Assembly (NCBI GenBank): GCA_006515795.1
Contig: VFMC01000092.1
Coordinates: forward strand, 1 to 7,109
Source: Acidimicrobiaceae bacterium
GTDB lineage: Bacteria; Actinomycetota; Acidimicrobiia; Acidimicrobiales; Ilumatobacteraceae
Length of the DNA stretch: 7,109 bases
Direction: 5' to 3'
Shown piece by piece: positions 1-6,249 of the stretch. The notes beneath the pieces are model-generated. The model had not been told where the DNA came from. It did no database searches and was given only the letters and a program-made list of their open reading frames with translations. Made by a program: the position numbers and the translations under genes. Numbering within the stretch: the stretch's first letter is position 1; each line of letters starts with the position of its first letter.

Positions 1-2635
1 CGAAGCCGCGATCGAGGAGTTGACGACAGCTCACGTTCACCGCGATCGAGATGTCGCTGAGCGCCGGGATGCTCTCGCGCCACCGACCGAGTTGCACCAG
101 CGAGGCCCGAAGGATCGTCTCGCCGACGTCGTTGATGAGGCCGGTCTCCTCGGCCATCGGCAGGAACTGATCGGGACCCAGCAGGCCGCGATCGGGGTGC
201 CGCCACCTGGCCAGCACCTCGAAGCCCATCAGCAACCCGGTGGGGAGGTCGACGATCGGCTGGTAGTACGGCACGACCTCGTCGCGCTCGAGACCTCGGC
301 GCAGCTCGTTGGTGGTGCGCAGGGTTGTCACCGACGCGTCGTGAACACCTTGGGCGAACACCTCCACGCAGTCGCGCCCGCGGGCCTTGGCGCGATACAT
401 GGCTGCGTCGGCATCGCGCAACAGGTCGCTGGCCGTCAGCTCGGCGCGGTCGGCGACGGCGATGCCGATGCTGCCGGTGACGAACAGCTCGACGCCGTCG
501 ATGGTGAGCGGCCGGGCGATCTCGCGGCGAAGACGCTGCGCCGCGTCTGCCGGCGATTCGTCTTGCTGGTAGTCGCTCAGCAAGACCATGAACTCGTCGC
601 CACCGAAGCGGCTGAGCATGTCGTGATCGCGCAGCACGGCACGAAGGCGTTGGGTCATGCCGCGCAGCAGTTGGTCACCGGTGGAGTGACCGAGGCTGTC
701 GTTGACCACCTTGAAGTTGTCGAGATCGATGAACAGCACGGCGGTGCAACCAACCGGTGAACTGGCCAGTCGTTCGGTGAGCTCGGCCGTGAACTGCGAC
801 CGGTTCGGCAGCCGGGTGAGCTCGTCGTGCGTGGCCGCCCACCGCAACTGCTCGGCGCTGCGGCGTTGCTCGGTGATGTCGTGCACGTGGATGATCGCCA
901 TCGTCTCGCCTTCAGATGCGAGCACCGACACCCAGGTCTGCCCCCACACCGTCGAGCCGTCCGCTCGTACGTAGCGCTTGGCAATGTCGTAGCCGTCGAT
1001 CGACCCACTGATCGCCCGCATGAACATCGCGCCGCTGCGATCCCAGTCGTCGGGGTGGGTGATGTCGCGCAGGGTGAGCCCGACGAGTTGCTCGCGCGTC
1101 ATCGCCAGCATCCGCAACAACGCTTCGTTCGCGTCGCTGATCCGCCCGTCGTTCGACGTGGACAGGGCCATGCCCGTGGGAGCACCGCGGAACGCACGGC
1201 CGAACCGCTCGCGGGTCTGTCGGTGCGCCTCTGCCTCACGCACCGACGACGAGATGTCGCGCAGGCTGATCACCACGTTGTCCCGATCGCGGATCGGCAA
1301 GATCGCGTCGACCTCGACCACCACCGAGGGATCGGCCGGCGGAGCGAGTGGCAACCGCATCCGTGGCAGGCGGATGTCGAGGTCGCCGTGATGCATCTGT
1401 TGCCACATCTGGGTGATGAAGTCGGTGTACTCGGGTGGGGCCAACGAGGCCACCGACGACCCGATCAACTCGTCGGCGGGTCGGCCCATCATCTGCGCCG
1501 TGACCGAGTTGACCTGCAGGATCCTCCCCGTCGCGTCGGTGACCAGCACGGCTTCGGGCAGGTCGTCGAGCAGCATGCGCAGCCGGTGCTCGGTGGCCCC
1601 GAGGTCGGCGATGGTGGAGGTGAGGCGCTCGGAGTACTCCGAGCTCTCCCATGCGCGAGCGAGCTGATCGAGCATCACCAGCGCCACGAACGTGACCGCG
1701 AGAGCGCCCGAGACGACGCTGACCGGGTACGAACCGAAGATGTACCGCTGCGTGGCCAGCAGCATCGACACCGTGCTCGGCACGTAGACGGCGACCATCC
1801 TGACCACCTCGGGACGATGGTTGTCGGCGATGACACTTGCCGACCAGCACCCGGCGAGCCGAACCAGGCCGGCGGCCGCAGCGATAAGCCAGAGGTACCG
1901 CACGACGACGAGCACGGGATGCCCGTCGCCGGCCGTGACCGCACCGAGGGTGGCCTCGATGGTCGCGGCCTCGATGGTGGCGGCCACGGTGACGCTGCCG
2001 AATCCAGCGATCATGAAAGTCAATGTTCCGGACGGCTGCTGCAGCATCATCGCCAGCACGATTGCGACCGATGCCACGCCGATCATCGGAACCGCACCCA
2101 GACGGACCATGGCCTCGGCGCCGGCCCCGGCAAGGCCGTCGCGAAGCCAGAGCTCCCAGATCACGAAGTTCGTCGCAACGGCCATGACCGCGGCGTCGAT
2201 CGACAACGCGGCGCGCAAGATCCGCGGGAAGCGCAACAATCGCTGCCACCCTCCGGCCAGGAACAACCCGGGGGCCGCCACCAGAGCGCCGGTAGACCAC
2301 CACGTAGACACGCCAGGAGCCGCGCGATGAACGATGCCGAACAGCTGCGACAGCGACCACGCCGTCACGCCAAGCGTGAACAGCAGGACGTGGGCGCGGC
2401 GATCCGACCACCACCGCCTCCAGACGGCGTACGAAGCGATGCCGGCCGCGGCTGCGACGGCCATGTCGAGGCCGACACCCCACGAGCGAACATCGCTGCC
2501 GTGCACGATCAGTTCGGCCGCGACGCCGAGCACACCGATCATGGCGACGGTCGCTGCGGCCGTGAGGAGACGCCGGCCGCCCCGTCGTTCGACGTCGGCG
2601 CTGCCGTCGTCGTCCGCCGCCGTGTGCGCTGTCAT
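1..2635 (-). CDS. Membrane-anchored PAS-PAS-GGDEF-EAL protein (diguanylate cyclase/phosphodiesterase), C-terminus cut by window edge
   Basis: This protein probably makes and/or degrades cyclic-di-GMP at the membrane. By hand translation the frame is open from ATG 2635 to base 1, giving 878 residues. After a short polar N-terminus come about ten hydrophobic segments (roughly residues 23-320). PAS 1 spans about 345-462 and PAS 2 about 476-590, the latter with an ITHPDDW segment and ending in HDITEQ. The GGDEF domain starts near 603 (HDELTRLPNR), has FIDLDNFKVVNDSLGH near 634-650, and an intact GGDEF at 678-682. An RDHD I-site lies at 669-672, exactly five residues before GGDEF, which in known enzymes allows product inhibition. 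The EAL domain starts near 780 (YYQPIVDL) with FEVLARW at 805-811, an EVL variant, and NVSCRQL at 867-873. The rest of the EAL domain is outside the window. It lies 68 bases after the CCA gene and is probably co-transcribed. The hydrophobic region matches no sensor family I can name. Confidence 0.93.
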   Translation of the reverse strand, partial: MTAHTAADDDGSADVERRGGRRLLTAAATVAMIGVLGVAAELIVHGSDVRSWGVGLDMAVAAAAGIASYAVWRRWWSDRRAHVLLFTLGVTAWSLSQLFGIVHRAAPGVSTWWSTGALVAAPGLFLAGGWQRLLRFPRILRAALSIDAAVMAVATNFVIWELWLRDGLAGAGAEAMVRLGAVPMIGVASVAIVLAMMLQQPSGTLTFMIAGFGSVTVAATIEAATIEATLGAVTAGDGHPVLVVVRYLWLIAAAAGLVRLAGCWSASVIADNHRPEVVRMVAVYVPSTVSMLLATQRYIFGSYPVSVVSGALAVTFVALVMLDQLARAWESSEYSERLTSTIADLGATEHRLRMLLDDLPEAVLVTDATGRILQVNSVTAQMMGRPADELIGSSVASLAPPEYTDFITQMWQQMHHGDLDIRLPRMRLPLAPPADPSVVVEVDAILPIRDRDNVVISLRDISSSVREAEAHRQTRERFGRAFRGAPTGMALSTSNDGRISDANEALLRMLAMTREQLVGLTLRDITHPDDWDRSGAMFMRAISGSIDGYDIAKRYVRADGSTVWGQTWVSVLASEGETMAIIHVHDITEQRRSAEQLRWAATHDELTRLPNRSQFTAELTERLASSPVGCTAVLFIDLDNFKVVNDSLGHSTGDQLLRGMTQRLRAVLRDHDMLSRFGGDEFMVLLSDYQQDESPADAAQRLRREIARPLTIDGVELFVTGSIGIAVADRAELTASDLLRDADAAMYRAKARGRDCVEVFAQGVHDASVTTLRTTNELRRGLERDEVVPYYQPIVDLPTGLLMGFEVLARWRHPDRGLLGPDQFLPMAEETGLINDVGETILRASLVQLGRWRESIPALSDISIAVNVSCRQLLDRGF
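1952..1981 (-). repeat. 15-bp near-perfect tandem duplication inside the membrane region of the GGDEF/EAL gene
   Basis: Two adjacent 15-base units (1952-1966 and 1967-1981) differ at one position, and each encodes ATIEA (residues 219-228). This places two glutamates in an otherwise hydrophobic stretch. It looks like a small in-frame slippage duplication and leaves the reading frame intact. Whether it matters for function cannot be told from the sequence. Confidence 0.7.
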
Positions 2636-2638
2636 TCC

Positions 2639-2662
2639 GCTGTCACCGTCGCTGTCACCGTC
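2639..2662 (-). repeat. Perfect 12-bp tandem duplication carrying a doubled ribosome-binding-like GGTGA
   Basis: Two identical adjacent 12-base units (2639-2650 and 2651-2662; plus-strand unit GCTGTCACCGTC) sit just before the cyclic-di-GMP gene. On the minus strand each contains GGTGA, which matches part of the actinobacterial Shine-Dalgarno consensus. The near copy (2647-2643) ends 7 bases before ATG 2635, a normal spacing, and the far copy ends 19 bases before it. This supports ATG 2635 as the start. However, the same frame stays open upstream to GTG 2701, where the repeat would encode Gly-Asp-Ser-Asp twice, so it could instead be part of a longer N-terminus. Confidence 0.6.
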
Positions 2663-2703
2663 CCGGTATGTACCGCCCGATCGAGGGGGCTCAGCGTACA
2701 CCT

Positions 2704-4086
2704 CTAGTCGCGGTCGCGCCACCACTCCACGAGGCGTTCGGTGGCAGCGGCACGACCGAGCAGGCCCTCCTCGAGTCGGAGTGATCGAAGGAACTCGAGT
2801 GCCGCGCCGACCTCGCGACCCGCAGGCACGGCGAGGATGTTCATCACGTCGGAGCCGTCGAGCTCGGATCCGAGATCGGAGAGGTCCTCGGCCTCGCCGA
2901 GCTCCTCGATCCGGCGCACCGCCAGGTTTACTGCGCGCAAGGCAGCCAGCCCGGCGACAGCGTCGGCGGAACCGTGCTCTGCTGCACACCGGGTCAGTTC
3001 GAGTACCTCCCCGAGCAGGGGCCCGGCATCGCTCACGTGGCGGCGAATCGCCGCATCGGTGATGCCGTTCGGTGAGGCGAGGACCGACTCGAGCAGGCGT
3101 CGCGACTCGCGGGTGATCGTGACCACGTCGTGGACGTCGGCCGTGGAATGCCGAAGTGCCCGCAACCGACGGCCCGGCTGCTCGAGTTGGTAGACGAGCG
3201 CGGCGAGCCGCATGACGTGTCGGCCGCCACCCACTGCCCCGACCATGACGATCGCCGTTCGCGCCAGATGCGCCTCATCTCCCAGCTCCGGCACGACGTG
3301 TCTCATCACCCCGGCATCGATGCAGAACCGCAGCCCCGCGTCGGGCACCGGTGCCGCAAGCAGCTTGTGCAGCTCGTCGCGGATCCTCTCGGCCGACACG
3401 ATGGCCAGGCGATCGCACATCGACCCCACCGCGGCGACCAGGCCGGCCTCGGGCTTCAATCCGTACTTGGCGATGAAGCGCGCCGCGCGGAGCATTCGCA
3501 AGGGATCGTCGGAGAAGCTCTGCTGCGGCGACATCGGGGTGCGCAGCCGATGGGCAGCGAGGTCGGCTTCACCTCCGAACGGATCGACCACTGTCGAGGC
3601 GTCGACCGCGGCCCCCACTCGCTCGGCAGAGGAGGTGAGCTCGACGGCCATCGCGTTCACCGTGAAGTCGCGGCGCGAGAGATCGGCTCGAACGTCGTCG
3701 GAGAAGTCGACGTCGGGCTTGCGGGAATCGTCGCGGTAGGCCTCGGCGCGATGCGTCGTGATCTCGTAGATGCGTTCGATCGTCGTGCCCGGCGACGGGC
3801 CAGGCAGGCGCTTCATCGCCCCGATCGTGCCGAACCGCTCACCCTGGGTCCAGATCGTGTCGGCCCAGCCGTCGAGGCATCGCTTGATCGCGTCGGGCCG
3901 AGCCGTCGTGGTGAGATCGATGTCGAAGTCATTCGACATCGAGTGAGCAGCTTCCCGCCCGGCGCGGGCGAGCAACAGGTCGCGTACCGTTCCACCCACC
4001 AGGTAGAGCCGATGACCACCCGCGGCGAGTCGATCCGTCAGCGGCCGCAGCTCGCGCTGCAGCGGTTCGAACAGCAGCGCCGTCAC
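2704..4086 (-). CDS. cca: CCA tRNA nucleotidyltransferase / poly(A) polymerase family (class II), with degenerate HD region
   Basis: Members of this family add or repair the 3' CCA end of tRNA in the cytoplasm. The 460-residue product has the catalytic set in order: LVGGTVRDLLL at 29-39, the metal-binding D55 and D57 in NDFDIDLTT, RRDFTVNAMA at 138-147, the base-selecting DDPLRMLRAARF at 193-204, and ERIRDELHKLL at 233-243. The C-terminus (LDG..VM..L..PAG, ending in EWWRDRD) resembles mycobacterial PcnA. The start is GTG 4086, overlapping the upstream deacetylase stop by GTGA and implying coupled translation; the frame continues further upstream only through the deacetylase gene. The segment where PcnA-type enzymes carry an HD phosphohydrolase domain (about residues 263-345) is shortened. 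The expected LLHDIGKP reads LVYQLEQP, and no histidine-rich HD metal site is visible. Full CCA addition versus A-addition only cannot be decided from the sequence. Confidence 0.93.
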   Translation of the reverse strand: MTALLFEPLQRELRPLTDRLAAGGHRLYLVGGTVRDLLLARAGREAAHSMSNDFDIDLTTTARPDAIKRCLDGWADTIWTQGERFGTIGAMKRLPGPSPGTTIERIYEITTHRAEAYRDDSRKPDVDFSDDVRADLSRRDFTVNAMAVELTSSAERVGAAVDASTVVDPFGGEADLAAHRLRTPMSPQQSFSDDPLRMLRAARFIAKYGLKPEAGLVAAVGSMCDRLAIVSAERIRDELHKLLAAPVPDAGLRFCIDAGVMRHVVPELGDEAHLARTAIVMVGAVGGGRHVMRLAALVYQLEQPGRRLRALRHSTADVHDVVTITRESRRLLESVLASPNGITDAAIRRHVSDAGPLLGEVLELTRCAAEHGSADAVAGLAALRAVNLAVRRIEELGEAEDLSDLGSELDGSDVMNILAVPAGREVGAALEFLRSLRLEEGLLGRAAATERLVEWWRDRD

Positions 4087-5102
4087 TCGCGTTCGCGCCA
4101 GAACCGCGCGACCACGTCGACCCGTTCCCGACCCGGCCCGCCCGCGGTGTCGCCCTCCGACATGTCGACCGGGCCGCGATCGTCGCCGGCCAATGCGCCG
4201 ATCACCCCACCACTGCACCACGCCAGCGCATCGAGGTCGTAACCGCCCTCGAGCATCACGACCCGACGTCCCGCCGGCACCCACTCGAGGGCGCGTCGCG
4301 TGATGGTGACGAAGTCGCCGGACGTGAGGCCGAGCTCGGTGATCGGGTCGAGGCGATGTGCGTCGAACCCCGCCGAGATGACGAGCCAGGTGGGCGCGAA
4401 CGACTCGACCCGTGGCGCGATGACCGTGTCGATCGCGTGCAGGTAGACGTCGCCCGTCGCTCCGGGCGGCACCGGCAGGTTGACCGTGTATCCAGCACCC
4501 GGACCGTTGCCGACCTCGGTGTGCCGGCCCGTTCCCGGGTACAACGGCCACTGGTGCAAGCTCACGAACAGAACACGCGGATCGTCGTAGAACACCTCCT
4601 GGGTGCCGTTCCCGTGATGCGCGTCGTAGTCGAGGATCAGCACCCGCTCACCCTGTGCGGCAAGCGACGCGGCAACAACAGCGACGTTGGAGATGAGGCA
4701 GAACCCCATCGACTCGTTGGTGGTGGCGTGATGGCCAGGTGGCCTGACCGCACAGAACGCGGCATCGCCCTCCCCTCGGCGGAGAGCGTCGACCGCGGTG
4801 AGACCGGCGCCGGCCGCCAACGTGGCGGCGCGCCAAGTGCCAGGTGACGCATAGGTGTCGGGATCGAGACGACCTCCGCCTGAGGCACTGATCGACTCGA
4901 GCCGGTCGAGGTACTCGGCGGGATGCACTCGCTCCAGATCGATCCGTGTGGCGGCGATCGGTTCCAATGGCACGACCGCGTCGACTGGGCCGTGGCGGCG
5001 GACCCCCGACAGCACCGCCTCCAGTCGCTCGGGTCGCTCAGGATGTCGCGGACCGGCGAGATGTTCGAGGTACGCGGCATGTGTGCTGAACAACACGGTC
5101 AC
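4083..5102 (-). CDS. Histone deacetylase superfamily (AcuC-like / class II) zinc hydrolase
   Basis: This is a 339-residue cytoplasmic zinc-dependent amidohydrolase of the histone deacetylase/AcuC/acetylpolyamine hydrolase superfamily. Substrates in bacteria include acetyl-lysine and acetylated polyamines; the one here is unknown. Visible motifs are HPERPERL (20-27), RPPGHHA (120-126, active-site H124/H125), GFCLISNVAV (133-142), DYDAHHGNGTQ (158-168, zinc ligands D160 and H162), the SLHQWPLYPGTG loop (181-192), SAGFDAH (243-249, third zinc ligand D247) and LEGGYDL (284-290, the Tyr that stabilises the transition state). All catalytic residues are therefore present and the length is normal for the family. 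The start is GTG 5102, with no strong ribosome binding site in front; a second GTG two codons later is the only close alternative. It is the first gene of the leftward group and is divergent from a GNAT acetyltransferase, so the pair could act on the same substrates. Confidence 0.93.
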   Translation of the reverse strand: MTVLFSTHAAYLEHLAGPRHPERPERLEAVLSGVRRHGPVDAVVPLEPIAATRIDLERVHPAEYLDRLESISASGGGRLDPDTYASPGTWRAATLAAGAGLTAVDALRRGEGDAAFCAVRPPGHHATTNESMGFCLISNVAVVAASLAAQGERVLILDYDAHHGNGTQEVFYDDPRVLFVSLHQWPLYPGTGRHTEVGNGPGAGYTVNLPVPPGATGDVYLHAIDTVIAPRVESFAPTWLVISAGFDAHRLDPITELGLTSGDFVTITRRALEWVPAGRRVVMLEGGYDLDALAWCSGGVIGALAGDDRGPVDMSEGDTAGGPGRERVDVVARFWRERE

Positions 5103-5170
5103 ATCTGCGACGCTACCGTCCAGTGCGAATGAGCTCGTTGCTGCGCCACACTCGCCGGCCAGGTGTCGTC
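5103..5170. promoter_or_regulatory. Short divergent intergenic region between deacetylase and GNAT genes
   Basis: These 68 bases separate the leftward and rightward gene groups, so promoters for both must lie here or inside the flanking 5' ends. I see no convincing -10/-35 pair and no clear palindrome. The assignment rests on gene orientation alone. It assumes GNAT starts at ATG 5171; if GTG 5123 or ATG 5129 were used, only 20 to 26 bases would remain. Confidence 0.4.
5161..5165 (+). promoter_or_regulatory. Ribosome binding site deciding the GNAT start
   Basis: AGGTG lies 5 bases before ATG 5171 and is the best Shine-Dalgarno match near this gene's 5' end. The upstream in-frame starts GTG 5123 and ATG 5129 have none. 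This favours ATG 5171. Confidence 0.5.
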
Positions 5171-5920
5171 ATGGCCGGCACGCACATCACGCTCGACGAT
5201 GCCACCCTCAAGGCTCGCGCCCACGCGTGTCCCGGAGTGCCGGGCATGGCCACCGTGGTAGTGCTCGACAGCCTTTCCGTCGCCACTCCCACGCAGTACC
5301 ACCAGTGGGGCAGCCGACTCGCCGCGCTCGGGTTCACCCACCTGCGCACCGGCGCGCTCCCGCCGCGACACGCTGCCCAGGCGCAACTTGCCGGACTCGA
5401 GCGCGTGCAGGAGCTCGCCCTGCTCGAGCTCGACAGATCGGCGGCGCGGTCGCGCCGCAACCGGCGATCCGGCCCGGCCAGCGTCGCAGTCCGCGCCGAC
5501 GACCTGGCGATGATGTCGCTCATCGACTTCGCCGCGTTCGGCCCACGCTGGTGGCTCGACGCCTCCATGCTCGCCGACGTGTGTCACGCCACGCCACGGT
5601 TCCGTGCCCGCGCGATAGGCGGCGATGACAGCACCAAAGGTGAGGCGCCGATCGACCCCCGCGGCGGGTTCCTCATCAGCGGGCGCGCCGGCCGCACCGG
5701 CTACTTGCAACGTCTGGCAGTGCACCCCGACCGGCAACGCTGCGGGCTGGCCACGGCCATGCTCGGCGACTCACTCGCATGGATGCGGCGGCAGCGGGTC
5801 GAGCGCGTGTTCGTGAACACCCACGTCGAGAACGAGCCGGCACTGTCGCTGTATCGCGCCCACGGGTTCAGCGAGCTACGCGAACGGCTCGCAGTGTTCG
5901 AAGGCCCGATCGCCCCATGA
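5171..5920 (+). CDS. GNAT-family N-acetyltransferase
   Basis: This 249-residue protein would transfer an acetyl group from acetyl-CoA to an amine; the substrate is not predictable. The GNAT core is C-terminal. It has strand LQRLAVHP (179-186), the acetyl-CoA pyrophosphate loop RQRCGLAT (188-195, matching the Q/R-x-x-G-x-G/A pattern), and NTHVENEPALSLYRAHGF (216-233), the usual RimI-like end with the tyrosine at 228. The first 100 residues are not a full GNAT fold. They include LAALGFTHLRTGAL, which loosely recalls a degenerate GNAT half, so a tandem-GNAT origin is possible. Residues near 92-103 are arginine-rich. The start at ATG 5171 is chosen for its AGGTG; GTG 5123 and ATG 5129 are alternatives that add 16 or 14 residues. 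Its stop overlaps the next gene's start by ATGA, so the two are probably co-translated. In mycobacteria the matching position holds the Nudix gene mutT4. Confidence 0.85.
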   Translation: MAGTHITLDDATLKARAHACPGVPGMATVVVLDSLSVATPTQYHQWGSRLAALGFTHLRTGALPPRHAAQAQLAGLERVQELALLELDRSAARSRRNRRSGPASVAVRADDLAMMSLIDFAAFGPRWWLDASMLADVCHATPRFRARAIGGDDSTKGEAPIDPRGGFLISGRAGRTGYLQRLAVHPDRQRCGLATAMLGDSLAWMRRQRVERVFVNTHVENEPALSLYRAHGFSELRERLAVFEGPIAP

Positions 5921-6249
5921 GTCGCCGCTCCCGCAGCATGGTCCTCGTCGCCGGGGCGATGCTGGCGACCATCGCCACCTCGCCGGCACCGATGGCGGCT
6001 GCCGACCCATCGCAACGAGCCGAGGCGTTGACGTCACTCGGGATCGTCGCCCAGACCTTCGACATCGCTCCAGACGCGCCCCTCACGATCACGCTGCAGC
6101 TCCCACCCGACCTCGCGACCGAGGCGTTCACTCCCGACGCGACTCTGGTCGTCACCAGCTACGGCAGCGGAGCGTCGACACCTTCGACCTATCGCTCGAT
6201 CCGGCGGTCGCCGATCCGAACGTGGCCAGGCCGACGGCGGACACCGTGA
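5917..6249 (+). CDS. N-terminal part of a secreted/membrane DUF6049-like protein, ended early by an apparent frameshift
   Basis: This is the 5' part of a gene that starts at ATG 5917, overlapping the GNAT stop (ATGA). As read it gives 110 residues and stops at TGA 6247-6249. Residues 1-29 look like a signal peptide: RRSR, then a hydrophobic core from MVLVAGAML, then a likely cleavage after PMAAA. Residues 40-84 are beta-rich (LTITLQLPPDL, ATLVVTSYGS). From about residue 85 the translation turns Arg/Pro/Ser-rich (STYRSIRRSPIRTWPGRRR), which is typical of a wrong frame. The genuine continuation is in the frame of the next entry. An upstream in-frame start at 5779 would lie inside the GNAT gene and gives arginine-rich sequence, so it is not used. 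The assignment to DUF6049 rests on gene order and on the downstream half. Confidence 0.7.
   Translation: MSRRSRSMVLVAGAMLATIATSPAPMAAADPSQRAEALTSLGIVAQTFDIAPDAPLTITLQLPPDLATEAFTPDATLVVTSYGSGASTPSTYRSIRRSPIRTWPGRRRTP
6160..6176 (+). other. Apparent -1 frameshift junction
   Basis: Up to about 6168 the coding signal follows codons in phase with ATG 5917 (VVTSYGS). From GTC 6174 it follows the phase starting one base earlier (VDTFDLSLDP). One extra base here would join the halves, for example as YGS-RS-VDTF. Third-position G/C bias switches frame at the same place. There is no homopolymer run at the site. Confidence 0.75.

Noticed and set aside
20..760. 246-codon plus-strand open frame at the left edge
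   Set aside because: It is antisense to the GGDEF and EAL domains, which read cleanly on the minus strand.
1236..2483. 415-codon minus-strand open frame
   Set aside because: It is in a different frame from the hand-translated PAS-GGDEF-EAL gene, is extremely arginine-rich and has no motifs.
827..2707. 626-codon plus-strand open frame
   Set aside because: It is antisense to the GGDEF/EAL gene and its translation is His/Arg/Asp-rich with no domain, as expected for a shadow frame in GC-rich DNA.
3130..4242. 370-codon plus-strand open frame
   Set aside because: It is antisense to the CCA gene and the end of the deacetylase gene, with low-complexity composition and no recognisable motif.
4087..4551. 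Upstream extension of the CCA nucleotidyltransferase frame
   Set aside because: It runs through the deacetylase gene and encodes Arg/Gly-rich sequence. GTG 4086 with the GTGA overlap is the natural start, just before the family's conserved N-terminus.
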